Of a stretch of DNA of 64,000 nucleotides, positions 1 through 8,858 are shown piece after piece. The position numbers and the translations under genes were made by a program. Location: assembly GCA_017938405.1 (NCBI GenBank), contig JAGBBP010000014.1, positions 386,702 to 450,701 of the forward strand. The letters are read 5' to 3'. The notes below the pieces were generated by a model, which searched no databases, had not been told where the DNA came from, and saw only the letters and a list, made by a program, of their open reading frames with translations. Origin of the DNA: Lachnospiraceae bacterium (lineage in GTDB: Bacteria; Bacillota; Clostridia; Lachnospirales; Lachnospiraceae). The first letter of the stretch is position 1. Each line of letters begins with the position of its first letter.

Positions 1-1230
1 AATCGACTGATACTGTTCCAAAACAGAAAGTTCCGTCTTTTCTTTGCCACAATCGCAAAAGCCCACCAAATAGGTTCCGTCTTCTGTTTTCGCAACCACA
101 TCGATTTTGCCGGCCTTGCCGTACCATCCTCCGAAAGAACCGTAACGGCCCTCCAATTGATTATACCGGTTCATTACCTGCAAATACTCCCCGCATACAT
201 CACAAAAGGTCTCCCTCACATATGCGGCCAAATACGGAGCAATCGCCGTATCATATACCTGTTCGGCGTTTCCGAGGGCAATCTCCGACATATTCGGATA
301 AATAAACCGGTACCAAAACCTTAGAAACGGTTCCCGGATCCGATACAAACCCTTTTGCACACTCCGCGGATCCTCGGTATCAAAGGAAAAAATCTTCTCC
401 GTACAATCCAGTTCCGTAAGATTTTTCAGATACACACTGATTTTTGCTCTGGAAAACCCGGTATGCGCGTAAATATCGTTTAGCTTATACTTTCCTTCCG
501 CCAATGCGGCAAGAATGGTATTATACGCGGACAGCTCCCGCAACTCTTTTTTTAAATACAGCTCTGCTTCTCCGTAAAACGGTGCATCCTCCGAAAGGAA
601 CAAACGCATCACATTTTCTTTAAAACCATCCTTCTCGCGCCACAGGCGAAGATATCCCGGCACGCCCCCCATCACTGCCCGGGTATAAATATTATCCCGC
701 ACCGAACTGTCTTTATGGTATCCTGCCAGTTCCATAAAAGATAATTCTTTTAATTTAATAAAACCGTTTAACAGCCGGGTTGCATTCCCTAACACTGCAG
801 TCATTTCATTCTCCACCCAGCTGATACTGGAAGAGAGAAATACGACCAAAAGAGAACCGTCTCCGTGATGTTCCGCATAAAAACGCAAAAACGCCGATAA
901 AAACTCCTGGGAATCTTCCACCAGATTTCGAAACTCGTCAAATACCAGAACCAGCTTCCCTCCGTCATACTTTGCATCATAGAAGGAAGTAAGCGCCTCG
1001 TAAAAATCCGTAGCCTCCTCTGTTTTCCATTCCCGTTTCATACAGAGAAGCTGTTCTTCAGTTGTCACCCGTCGCGCCGCATAATATGCTGCCGTTTTCC
1101 CTTGCATAAAGCGACGCACCAAAGCTGTTTTTCCGATTCCGCTTCTTCCGTAGAGTACCATAATTCCGCTACGTTCCGAAGCGTACAAACCGTTCAGCCG
1201 TTCCAGTTCCTGTGTACGTCCAATAAACAT
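1..1230 (-). CDS. ATP-binding protein, archaeal-type ATPase family (3' end outside the window)
   Basis: Reads without a stop from an ATG at 1230 to the window edge, giving 410 codons, so the C-terminus is missing or nearly complete. A Walker A motif GRSGIGKT lies at residues 28-35 and a Walker B strand ending VFDEF near residue 100. The middle part holds a winged-helix-like stretch (YNTILAALAEGKYKLNDIYAHTG), followed by a C-terminal region like the DUF234 domain of these ATPases. The family is AAA-type (ATPase_2 plus DUF234); the substrate is unknown, and these genes are often stand-alone accessory ATPases. AGAAGGATT precedes the start. The gene lies 21 bp downstream of argS and is probably read from the argS promoter. 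Function beyond ATP binding is not assignable. Confidence 0.75.
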   Translation of the reverse strand, partial: MFIGRTQELERLNGLYASERSGIMVLYGRSGIGKTALVRRFMQGKTAAYYAARRVTTEEQLLCMKREWKTEEATDFYEALTSFYDAKYDGGKLVLVFDEFRNLVEDSQEFLSAFLRFYAEHHGDGSLLVVFLSSSISWVENEMTAVLGNATRLLNGFIKLKELSFMELAGYHKDSSVRDNIYTRAVMGGVPGYLRLWREKDGFKENVMRLFLSEDAPFYGEAELYLKKELRELSAYNTILAALAEGKYKLNDIYAHTGFSRAKISVYLKNLTELDCTEKIFSFDTEDPRSVQKGLYRIREPFLRFWYRFIYPNMSEIALGNAEQVYDTAIAPYLAAYVRETFCDVCGEYLQVMNRYNQLEGRYGSFGGWYGKAGKIDVVAKTEDGTYLVGFCDCGKEKTELSVLEQYQSI

Positions 1231-1251
1231 AATCCTTCTCCGTGTGTTGTC

Positions 1252-3027
1252 TTACATTCTGTCCGGTGCCGAAAAACCAAGTAAATCGATGCATACTTCC
1301 AATAAATGAAGTACCAGGGTAATCAGGGAAATCCACTCTCCCTGCTTCACCGCATCGGTTTCCGCAATAATTTTGTTGTTGTGATAAAAACTGTTAAAAG
1401 CATCCGCCAGTTCATAAATATACTGACAAAGCTTGTGCGGCGCCGTTTCCTCGTATACATGTTCCAATACATCGTTAAATCGTGCCGTAAGAAGCATTAA
1501 CGCCAGTTCGTCCGCTCCATACTCACGTACACTTGCATTGATTGCTACCGGCTTCTTTTCCGCGCCGTTTGCGGAATACTTTGCAAGAATCGACTTGATA
1601 CGAACCATGGTATACAAAATGTACGGACCGGTATTTCCCTCAAAGGAAGTAAAGCGCTCCAGGTCAAAGATATAATCCTTGGTTGCCTGATTGGACAAAT
1701 CGCCGTACTTGATTGCCGCAAGACCTACGATTTTTGCAATCTCCTTTGCTTCTTCTTCGCTCATATCACGGTTTTCCGTCATCTTCTTTAATACTTCTTC
1801 GTTGGTATCCGCAATGAGCTGTTCCAGACGCATTACACCGCCGTCCCTGGTCTTAAACGGCTTTCCGTCCTTGCCGTTCATGGTACCGAAACCAAGGAAC
1901 ATAATGTCCTTCTCCGGCTCCACGATTCCGGCCTTCTTCGCGGTACGGAATACCTGGGTAAAGTGCATTTCCTGACGCTTATCCGCAAGGTAAATATAGC
2001 GGTTCGGCTCGTAAAGCTTCTCACGCTCCACAATAGTCGCCAAATCGGAGGTGGCGTAAAGTGCCGCACCGTCGGACTTTCTTACGATACACGGCGGAAT
2101 TTCCTTCGTATCGCTTTCTTCCTGTACATCTACTACCATGGCCCCCTGACTTTCGTAAGCCAGCCCCTTATCAATCAAATCCTGTACCATATCCGGAATA
2201 TACGGCTGTACATCGCTTTCACCCTTCCAGATATCAAAGGAAATATTTAAATCTTCGTAATTACGCTTTAAATCCGGCACGGACACATTCATAATATGCT
2301 TCCATAAAGCCACATAACCCCGATCACCCAACTGGAACTCCAGCGTCGTACGATGGGCACGCTCCTTAAACTCCTCGTCCACCTTGGAACGGGCGGAAGC
2401 CGCCGGATAAATCTGCTCCAGCTCCGAAAGGGTAAACGGAGGCTCCGTCGGATACTCTCCGGAAAAATTCTTATCAAAATACGGCAAAGACACATCCTTT
2501 TCACGAACACCTTCGATTACAAGACCCATCTGAAGGCCCAAATCACCCAAATGCACATCACCGATAACGTTATGACCCGCATAACGGCAAATACGCTTAA
2601 TACTTTCACCGATAACCGCGGAACGCAAATGACCGATATGAAGCGGCTTTGCCACGTTCGGTCCGCCGTAATCCACAATAATGGTAAGCGGATTCTTTGC
2701 CTTCTCGTAGCCGTAGCTGTCCTGCTCCGTCATTTCCTGCAAATAGGCGGCAAGAAACTCATTATCCACCTTAATATTGATAAAGCCCGGCATAACCGCG
2801 GAAACTTCCGCAATCGTATCGCTGTCAGAAAGCTGCTCCGCTACCGCCTTAGCGATTTCAATCGGAGCCACCTTATACTGCTTCGCTGCCGCCATGGCAC
2901 CGTTACACTGGTACTGGCACAAATCCGGACGATTGGACAAAGACACCACGCCGAACTTTTCCTCATATCCGCAAGCAGAAAACGCTTCCTTTACGTCCTC
3001 TGCAATCATATCCATTAACTTCTTCAT
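1252..3027 (-). CDS. argS: Arginine-tRNA ligase
   Basis: Cytoplasmic class I aminoacyl-tRNA synthetase that charges tRNA-Arg with arginine using ATP. The 591 residues are a normal full length. The N-terminal Add1-type region occupies about residues 1-110. The HIGH signature (KPLHIGHLRS) is at 130-133, preceded by VDYGGPNVAKP, and the C-terminal anticodon-binding domain ends in LLGFSAPDRM, a typical ArgRS end. It has its own vegetative promoter about 55 bp upstream. The AAA ATPase gene follows after 21 bp. Confidence 0.97.
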   Translation of the reverse strand: MKKLMDMIAEDVKEAFSACGYEEKFGVVSLSNRPDLCQYQCNGAMAAAKQYKVAPIEIAKAVAEQLSDSDTIAEVSAVMPGFINIKVDNEFLAAYLQEMTEQDSYGYEKAKNPLTIIVDYGGPNVAKPLHIGHLRSAVIGESIKRICRYAGHNVIGDVHLGDLGLQMGLVIEGVREKDVSLPYFDKNFSGEYPTEPPFTLSELEQIYPAASARSKVDEEFKERAHRTTLEFQLGDRGYVALWKHIMNVSVPDLKRNYEDLNISFDIWKGESDVQPYIPDMVQDLIDKGLAYESQGAMVVDVQEESDTKEIPPCIVRKSDGAALYATSDLATIVEREKLYEPNRYIYLADKRQEMHFTQVFRTAKKAGIVEPEKDIMFLGFGTMNGKDGKPFKTRDGGVMRLEQLIADTNEEVLKKMTENRDMSEEEAKEIAKIVGLAAIKYGDLSNQATKDYIFDLERFTSFEGNTGPYILYTMVRIKSILAKYSANGAEKKPVAINASVREYGADELALMLLTARFNDVLEHVYEETAPHKLCQYIYELADAFNSFYHNNKIIAETDAVKQGEWISLITLVLHLLEVCIDLLGFSAPDRM

Positions 3028-3080
3028 AACAATCCCTTTCTGCCACTTGCAAAAATTAATTTTAAGTTTAACCCAATATT

Positions 3081-3109
3081 AGCATATCACACCTCAGAAA
3101 AAAGTACAA
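3081..3109 (-). promoter_or_regulatory. Promoter of argS
   Basis: On the minus strand TTGTAC (3104-3109) and TATGCT (3081-3086) are separated by exactly 17 bp. The position, about 55 bp before the argS start, fits a sigma-A promoter. No T-box leader is visible between it and the gene. Confidence 0.6.
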
Positions 3110-3149
3110 GGGTTTACAAAAAATGTTTCGAGAATCTACAAGTTTTATA

Positions 3150-3617
3150 TTATAGTAATCCTTTTCCCGCTAACATCTCCTCCAGAGTTTCCGTGGCACT
3201 TTGTACCATTTTCGGGCACATACTTTGAAACAGCCCCAACTCTCTTATTTTTTCCTTGTCCTCCGGTTTGGTCAAATCATAACCAAGCAGTTCTCTGCAT
3301 ACCACCGTTCCGTTTTTTTCAATAAATCGGTTCATAAATTCTTCCCCTATACCGTATGCTTCTGCTTTTTCTTCCGGCGCATTCCGATGGCAATGTCCAC
3401 ATAATAATCCCAACACCATCAACGCACCCGAGACCGCACCGCATACCTCTCCTTTTCTGCATCCGCCACCGAATTGTGTTCCAATCTTAAGTGCCAGTTC
3501 CTCTGGTATCCCTTTCTCCGTTGCAAAAGTAGTAAATACCGCCTGGGCACAATTAAAATTGCTTTCATAATACTCTGTCGCAATTTCTTTCTTGCTCTTT
3601 CCCTGCTTTTCTTTCAT
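3150..3617 (-). CDS. C-GCAxxG-C-C family protein
   Basis: A 155-residue protein with the family pattern: an N-terminal helix containing NCAQAVF, then FGGGCRKGEVCGAVSGALMVLG and a further CGHCH motif. The family name describes these conserved Cys and Gly positions; members are thought to be redox-active or metal/cofactor-binding, but no reaction is established. It starts 1 bp after the stop of the MarR gene, so the two form an operon controlled by the MarR promoter. The cysteine-rich partner regulator suggests a shared response to metals, arsenicals or oxidants; that is inference. Confidence 0.85.
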   Translation of the reverse strand: MKEKQGKSKKEIATEYYESNFNCAQAVFTTFATEKGIPEELALKIGTQFGGGCRKGEVCGAVSGALMVLGLLCGHCHRNAPEEKAEAYGIGEEFMNRFIEKNGTVVCRELLGYDLTKPEDKEKIRELGLFQSMCPKMVQSATETLEEMLAGKGLL

Positions 3618-3618
3618 C

Positions 3619-4056
3619 CTATTTCCCCTCCTCTACAGCAAAACATGCCTCATTATACAGTTTCAAGGCTTCCAGCACCTGTTCCTGTTTTTCTACAGGA
3701 ATCCGGTCCCACACTTCCTTAAACTTGATGTACATATCATGCTCTATCTTCTCAAACCGCTCCTGCCCTTTTTGCAACAAACGCAATTCCACATACCTCC
3801 TATCTTCTTTCGAAGGAGTACGCTCTACAAAGCCTTTTTGCACCAGCTCCTCTACCGAACGGCTGATACTGCTCTTATCCGTACGCAGTATCTCAGCAAG
3901 CTCTTTGACGGAAATCCCCGGCTTTCTTCCGATTTCAACAATCAAAAAGCACTGCGTCTGACTCACACCGCAACAACAGCAATCCGCCTGATTCATATTC
4001 CCCAGATGACATTCCAACTGCCTTGTATACTCACGAAACCTTTGAATCGAATCCAT
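3619..4056 (-). CDS. MarR family transcriptional regulator with a cysteine cluster
   Basis: A 145-residue winged-helix repressor. The recognition region reads VKELAEILRTDKSSISRSVEELVQ and the wing contains the MarR-typical PSKEDRRYVELRL. The N-terminal dimerisation helix carries Cys16, four consecutive cysteines at 26-29 and Cys36, which is unusual for MarR proteins. Such a cluster could bind a soft metal or arsenite, or sense thiol oxidation (inference). A perfect inverted repeat overlaps its own promoter, so autorepression is likely. The C-GCAxxG-C-C gene follows after 1 bp. Confidence 0.88.
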   Translation of the reverse strand: MDSIQRFREYTRQLECHLGNMNQADCCCCGVSQTQCFLIVEIGRKPGISVKELAEILRTDKSSISRSVEELVQKGFVERTPSKEDRRYVELRLLQKGQERFEKIEHDMYIKFKEVWDRIPVEKQEQVLEALKLYNEACFAVEEGK

Positions 4057-4089
4057 TCCTCTTTCTCCTATCTTTCCTGTATTTCTTAC

Positions 4090-4118
4090 ATTCTAAACCA
4101 TATAGTTGTATTTGTCAA
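4090..4118 (-). promoter_or_regulatory. Promoter of the marR operon
   Basis: TTGACA (4113-4118) and TAGAAT (4090-4095) are 17 bp apart on the minus strand, a near-consensus sigma-A promoter about 35 bp before the MarR start codon. Confidence 0.75.
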
Positions 4119-4122
4119 CTAT
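4102..4122. promoter_or_regulatory. Candidate MarR operator
   Basis: Perfect inverted repeat ATAGTTG (4102-4108) / CAACTAT (4116-4122) with a 7 bp spacer. It covers the -35 box and the promoter spacer, the usual place for MarR autorepression. A further GCAACTAT half-site lies at 4131-4138. Confidence 0.6.
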
Positions 4123-4146
4123 GTATATCAGCAACTATTTATGTAA

Positions 4147-4182
4147 TAAAAAAGCACTGTCTCAAACGTTATGAGACAGTGC
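4147..4182 (-). terminator. Rho-independent terminator
   Basis: An 11 bp perfect stem (4154-4164 with 4172-4182, 7 nt loop) is followed on the minus strand by seven T residues. It ends leftward transcription from the PspC/DUF4097 operon and insulates the marR promoter. Confidence 0.8.
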
Positions 4183-4240
4183 GACTTTCCTTCCTTTCAC
4201 CATTTACTAAACACATCTTATTCTTCGTGACCCCCAAAAA

Positions 4241-4527
4241 GGGAACCGCCGTCCACTTTTCGCCCCGGAAGCACCCTATACTATATGTTTTCTTTGAATA
4301 TCGTGGAGGATATTAGATTTTCTTATTGTCCCGTCTGCCATCAGCAACGTTCAGACAAGGATGTCTGAACGAAGTCGCCACGTAACAAGGAGGTTGCGTC
4401 AGACCGGTTGCGTTCCTTTTATTAACCCATTCCGGGACAATTAGAAAAACTTATATCCGTAACCCATGAAAAGAAAGCATATAGTATAGGGTGGTTCCGA
4501 TTCAACAAAAGTACCTCGGCGGTTCCC
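4241..4527. mobile_element. 287 bp palindromic element (MITE-like or structured RNA)
   Basis: The ends GGGAACCGCCG (4241-4251) and CGGCGGTTCCC (4517-4527) are inverted. Inside them a second, longer imperfect inverted repeat runs from CCCTATACTATATG (4274-4287) to TTGTCCC (4326-4332), matched by 4434-4491 on the other arm. The centre holds a 9 bp stem with a 4 nt loop at 4349-4370. No open reading frame of note lies inside. Nested terminal inverted repeats with a short non-coding core suggest a miniature inverted-repeat transposable element; a long folded RNA is the alternative. No clear target-site duplication was found. Confidence 0.6.
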
Positions 4528-4543
4528 TGTTTCACTTCGCAAG

Positions 4544-4735
4544 TTACGCTTCCGGCATAATGAGCGCCGCAATTAAGTAGGCAAGGATACCGGTTCCCGC
4601 TGCCAGTACAAGCAACACCCAAATCAGACGGATAATGGTCGGGTCAAGGTTAAGATACTCAGCCAATCCTCCGCAAACACCGCAAAGCTTTCTGTCATTT
4701 CTCGATTTTGTTAACTTCTTATTCTGCATATCCAT
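4544..4735 (-). CDS. PspC domain protein
   Basis: A 63-residue protein that is almost entirely one PspC domain: KLxKSxxDRKLCGVCGGLAEYL near the start, then one hydrophobic helix (about residues 37-60) ending ALIMPEA. PspC proteins sit in the membrane and act in envelope-stress signalling. The gene follows the DUF4097 gene by 23 bp in the same direction, so they form an operon. Confidence 0.92.
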   Translation of the reverse strand: MDMQNKKLTKSRNDRKLCGVCGGLAEYLNLDPTIIRLIWVLLVLAAGTGILAYLIAALIMPEA

Positions 4736-4758
4736 ACTCGTTTCCTCTCTTTCTTCTT

Positions 4759-5595
4759 TTAATCTTCAAAGCGAACATCCACTTCACCGATTCCGCATTT
4801 TATATCCATCCGGCTTGTTGCCGAAGATGTTCCGTAACTTTTACTTCCACTGCCTTCAATGCTGATATCCCCGAAATCAATTTCTCCCAAACCGCAATTC
4901 AAATCTCCGCGGTACTCCTCCTGTTCCCCTTCTACCTCAAGCTCCATGGAGCCGACACCGCAATCTACTGTGGTATCTCCGGTAAAGATTCCGGATAAAT
5001 TCATCTGTCCCACACCACACATCAACTCCGCATTGGTAAGTACCACCTCATCGGCATAAAATGCTCCGGCACCCGCATTAAACTTTGCCATCTCCGTCGC
5101 AGTCAGATTGTAAGCATTCAACTGTCCTGCTCCTACCGTAACATACAGTTCTTTTGCCGTAATCCCTTCCATCCCGATTTCCGCCGCACCGAATTCAAAC
5201 ACCGCGCTGTCCAAAACCGCATTCTTCGGAACGGTAAGGGTAATCTTCTGTTTGTCAATATCATTGTCATACATTAACTTTGACGGCCAGTTATCCTTCT
5301 GCCGGTAGGTAATCCGTAAAACACCGTCTTCATACCGGTCGGAAATGGTTCCGTACTTCAATCCTTCATAGCTGAGAATGTATTCCTCCGTATCTCCTAT
5401 CATTACATCAATCGTACTTGCCCCCACTTCAAAGACAAGGTCCTTTACCGTTCCCGGGAAAGTTCTGGTTCCGCTTTCTCCGCCTATGGTTCCGCCGTCA
5501 CTGTCCCGGCCTTTTTTCATAGCAATCAGACCTACAGCGAGTAAAATCATTGCAACTCCGATTGCAATAAAAACGATTTGCTTTGCACTCTTCAT
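4759..5595 (-). CDS. DUF4097-like membrane-anchored beta-repeat protein
   Basis: A 278-residue protein with an N-terminal membrane anchor (about residues 7-27) and then a beta-helix-like exterior. Recurrent units contain VGAS, FGAA, VGAG, CGVG, CGLG and CGIG, spaced about 20 residues apart, as in the DUF4097 and LiaF-C-like families. Pairing with PspC is a common envelope-stress arrangement in Firmicutes. It is the first gene of a two-gene operon with a good promoter and upstream 11 bp direct repeats. Exact ligand or partner is unknown. Confidence 0.75.
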   Translation of the reverse strand: MKSAKQIVFIAIGVAMILLAVGLIAMKKGRDSDGGTIGGESGTRTFPGTVKDLVFEVGASTIDVMIGDTEEYILSYEGLKYGTISDRYEDGVLRITYRQKDNWPSKLMYDNDIDKQKITLTVPKNAVLDSAVFEFGAAEIGMEGITAKELYVTVGAGQLNAYNLTATEMAKFNAGAGAFYADEVVLTNAELMCGVGQMNLSGIFTGDTTVDCGVGSMELEVEGEQEEYRGDLNCGLGEIDFGDISIEGSGSKSYGTSSATSRMDIKCGIGEVDVRFED

Positions 5596-5642
5596 ATACT
5601 CCTGCCTCCTATGTTGTATTGTTTCTTCTTTGAACTGTCCCT

Positions 5643-5671
5643 ATTGTATGCTACTTTTTCTCCGAATGCAA
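5643..5671 (-). promoter_or_regulatory. Promoter of the DUF4097-PspC operon
   Basis: TTGCAT (5666-5671) and TACAAT (5643-5648), 17 bp apart on the minus strand, about 50 bp before the start codon. Confidence 0.6.
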
Positions 5672-5684
5672 TAGGGTTAACCGT

Positions 5685-5703
5685 ATTCTAATGGAATTCT
5701 AAT
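5685..5703 (-). promoter_or_regulatory. Tandem 8 bp direct repeat upstream of the -35 box
   Basis: The octamer ATTCTAAT occurs at 5685-5692 and again at 5696-5703, exactly 11 bp apart (one helical turn), starting 14 bp upstream of the -35 box. This is the layout of OmpR/PhoB-type response regulator sites. Regulator identity is not known. Confidence 0.4.
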
Positions 5704-5756
5704 TTTCCGGGAAACACCATAAAAATCTTCAGAAATTGCGCAATTTCCTATAAAGC

Positions 5757-5787
5757 AAAAAACGGTTGCGCACTTACACGCAACCGT
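5757..5787 (-). terminator. Terminator of glnN
   Basis: A 9 bp stem ACGGTTGCG/CGCAACCGT (5762-5770 and 5779-5787) followed by a short T run on the minus strand, 24 bp after the glnN stop codon. Confidence 0.8.
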
Positions 5788-5810
5788 CCTTTATTAGATA
5801 TTCTCTTGTT

Positions 5811-7919
5811 TTACTGTTCAAACAGCAAGTCACCGTAACTCGGCACCGGCCAGTCTTTCTTCGCCACCAGCATCTCCAGCTTATCAATCGGTGCGCGAAG
5901 GGCTTCCATTGCCGGAACCACAGACCTGCGGAAGTATAATCCCTGTTCCTTGCCCGGCGTCTTCTCGGCTGCTTCCTCGATGCGAGCCTCAAGGGTCTTC
6001 TGTGCGGCTCTTGCCGTAACCAAAAGCTCGGAAATCTCGGACAGCATGGAAGTCTGTACGGTCACATCCGCCCCCGGAACAGCCTGACGAATGGTATTGA
6101 TGGAGTTAGCCAACTCCGTGGTATACTGGATTACCGCCGGAATGTACTGCTTTGCGGACATATCCACCATGGTTCTGGCCTCAATGTTAATGGCCTTGGA
6201 ATAAATCTCGTAGCTTACCTCCGCACGGGAATGTAACTCTGCCTCGGAAAGTACGTGATGCTTTTCAAAAATACGAACGGTATTTTCACTGAGTAATGCC
6301 GGAATAGACTCCACCATAGACGCAATGTTCGGAAGACCTCTCCGCTCTGCCTCCTTTACCCATTCCTCGGAATAGCCGTTGCCGCTGAACACGATACGCT
6401 CGTGCTTTCTGACGGTCTTTGCAATGAGTTCCTTCACTGCAGATTCAAAATCCGTTGCCTGCTCCAACTCATCCGCAAACTCACAAAGAGCTTCTGCTAC
6501 GATGGTATTCAATACGGAGTTTACGTCTGCAATGGACATGGAAGAACCCACGGTACGGAATTCGAATTTATTTCCGGTAAATGCAAACGGGGACGTACGA
6601 TTACGATCCATTGCATCCTTCTTTAAGGCCGGAAGGGTATGTACACCGGTATTAAGCTTGCCGCCCTTTTTGGACTCGGTAGCTTCACCGTTTTCTTTAA
6701 TCTGTGCCAAAATATCCTCAAGCTGCTCCCCGAGAAAAATAGAAATAATCGCCGGCGGAGCCTCGTGACCGCCCAGTCTGTGATCATTGCCCGGACAGGA
6801 TGCGGAATAACGAAGAAGCTCTGCGTTCTCGTCTACCGCCTTTAAAATAGCGGAAAGGAACAACAGGAAGCGGATATTCTCATGAGGTTTCTTGGTCGGC
6901 TTAAACAAATTCTCGCCGGTATCCGTCACCATGGACCAGTTATTGTGCTTGCCGGAACCGTTCACTCCCGCAAACGGCTTCTCATGAAGCAGACACTCCA
7001 TTCCGTGACGGTTTGCCACCTTCTTCATAACCTCCATAATGAGCTGGTTGTGGTCCGTGGCAATATTTGCAATATCGTAAATCGGAGCCAGCTCGTGCTG
7101 TGCCGGAGCCGCCTCATTGTGCTGGGTCTTGGCGGTAATACCGAGTTTCCACAGCTCAACGTTTAATTCCTTCATGAAGGAAGCAACCTTCTCCTTTAAC
7201 GTACCGAAGTAGTGGTCGTCCATTTCCTGACCCTTCGGCGGCATGGCACCGAACAAGGTACGTCCTGTAAAGATCAGGTCCTTTCTCTTTAAAAACTTCG
7301 CACGGTCCACAAGGAAGTACTCCTGCTCCGGACCTACGGAACAGGAAATGCTCTTCACATCGTCGTTGCCGAACAATTTCAAAATACGAAGTACCTGGGT
7401 ATTTAATGCTTCCATAGAACGAAGAAGCGGCGTCTTTTTATCCAGAGCCTCACCCGTATAGGAACAAAAGGCCGTCGGAATGCAAAGGGTAACGCCTGCC
7501 GCATCCTCACGGACAAAAGCCGGAGAAGTACAGTCCCATGCGGTATAGCCTCGTGCCTCAAAGGTGGCACGAAGTCCGCCGTTCGGGAAACTGGAAGCAT
7601 CGGATTCGCCCTTAATCAGCTCTTTTCCGGAAAACTCCATCATGACCTTACCACCCGGAGCCGGTGCAATAAATGCATCGTGCTTTTCCGCAGTAATACC
7701 GGTCATCGGCTGGAACCAATGAGAATAATGGGTTGCCCCCTTCTCGATTGCCCAGTCCTTCATGGCATTGGCTACCACTTCCGCCACCTGGGCATCCAAT
7801 TCTTCTCCGTTTTCAATTGTCTTCTTTAATGCTGCATATGTTTCTTCCGGAAGGCGCTCCGCCATAACTGTGTCGTTAAACACGTCAATTCCGAAAATAT
7901 CCGTTACCATTTCTGACAT
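5811..7919 (-). CDS. glnN: Glutamine synthetase, type III
   Basis: Makes glutamine from glutamate, ammonia and ATP in the cytoplasm. About 702 residues is normal for the large GSIII class, far longer than GSI. Visible GSIII features are the N-terminal [10 protein letters not shown] segment, the [14 protein letters not shown] region, [10 protein letters not shown] (catalytic Glu), the [16 protein letters not shown] block, and [12 protein letters not shown] near the active site. The reading frame is open to an ATG at 7937, but that ATG overlaps a Shine-Dalgarno (7929-7934) placed 9 nt before the ATG at 7919, so 7919 is the better start. The gene lies just downstream of the mscS remnant and probably shares its transcript; a terminator follows. 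Confidence 0.95.
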   Translation of the reverse strand: MSEMVTDIFGIDVFNDTVMAERLPEETYAALKKTIENGEELDAQVAEVVANAMKDWAIEKGATHYSHWFQPMTGITAEKHDAFIAPAPGGKVMMEFSGKELIKGESDASSFPNGGLRATFEARGYTAWDCTSPAFVREDAAGVTLCIPTAFCSYTGEALDKKTPLLRSMEALNTQVLRILKLFGNDDVKSISCSVGPEQEYFLVDRAKFLKRKDLIFTGRTLFGAMPPKGQEMDDHYFGTLKEKVASFMKELNVELWKLGITAKTQHNEAAPAQHELAPIYDIANIATDHNQLIMEVMKKVANRHGMECLLHEKPFAGVNGSGKHNNWSMVTDTGENLFKPTKKPHENIRFLLFLSAILKAVDENAELLRYSASCPGNDHRLGGHEAPPAIISIFLGEQLEDILAQIKENGEATESKKGGKLNTGVHTLPALKKDAMDRNRTSPFAFTGNKFEFRTVGSSMSIADVNSVLNTIVAEALCEFADELEQATDFESAVKELIAKTVRKHERIVFSGNGYSEEWVKEAERRGLPNIASMVESIPALLSENTVRIFEKHHVLSEAELHSRAEVSYEIYSKAINIEARTMVDMSAKQYIPAVIQYTTELANSINTIRQAVPGADVTVQTSMLSEISELLVTARAAQKTLEARIEEAAEKTPGKEQGLYFRRSVVPAMEALRAPIDKLEMLVAKKDWPVPSYGDLLFEQ

Positions 7920-7946
7920 ACCGGTAATCTCCCTCATCGTTTCAAC

Positions 7947-8773
7947 TTATTTATTTTTAATCATAACATCCAACTGATTGAACGGAATGCTGATGCCTGC
8001 CGCATCGAACTTCTCCTTAATCTGCTCGGTAGCTTCCCACTTTGCGGTCCAGTAATCCTCTGCCTTTACCCAAAAACGAAGTCCTAAGTTAATGGCACTG
8101 TCCCCGTAGGTATCTACATATACCTGTACCGGATGTGTTTCATCTTCAAAAGAATACTCCAAATTGGAGCCGATGTCAAATAAAATCGCTTTGACATTTT
8201 TAATATCGCTGCCGTAGTCCACGGAAGCAACCAAATCCACACGGCGGGTCGGCTCATGGCTGACATTCACCAAATCGCTGTTGGAAAGGGAACCGTTCGG
8301 CAATACGACAGACGATTATCTGTGGTAAGGAGCTTCGTATAGAAAATATCAATACCGGTAACCGTACCTTCCAGGCCCTTTGCCACAATGTAATCCCCGA
8401 TTTTAAACGGCTTCAGAATCAAAATCAACACACCGCCTGCGAAATTAGATAAACTGCCCTGCAATGCCAGACCGATTGCCACACCTGCGGAACCGAGAAG
8501 CGTAATAATGGAAGTGGTGTTTATCCCTACCGTACTGACCAAAACAACCAGCAGTACGCCGTACAGTAAAATACGAAGCAGGGACATAAGGAAACTTTGT
8601 ACACCGTCATCTACCTTCCCTTTCTCCAACGCATGCTTTGTAATCTTTAGTGCAAGTCCGATTAACTTCTTACCCACAAACCAAATCAGCAGAATTACCA
8701 CAATCGTTTTAACAATCGCAAATACTGTCGGCCATGCCGCTTCCCAAAATGAAATCAATACAGATGTATCCAT
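7947..8773 (-). pseudogene. MscS family mechanosensitive channel gene with a frameshift
   Basis: The 5' part (8773 to about 8309) encodes an N-terminal TM region, the pore helix GSAGVAIGLALQGSLSNFAGGVLIL and the beta domain up to TTDNRL. The 3' part (8308 to 7947) continues in another frame with PNGSLSNSDLVNVSHEPTRRVDL and the C-terminal alpha/beta domain. Adding one G after the CTG codon at 8309-8311 restores the family sequence LVVLPNGS. Together the parts make about 275 residues, a normal small MscS. This is one missing base: either a true frameshift or a sequencing error. MscS channels release solutes on hypo-osmotic shock. AGGAGG precedes the start; glnN follows within 30 bp. Confidence 0.85.
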
Positions 8774-8858
8774 CTTTTGTACCTCCTAATTTCTTTTGTT
8801 TCAATATAGTAATTTCCCTAAACGGTTCCGAACCCTTTATTAATAAGCTTTCCTTTTG

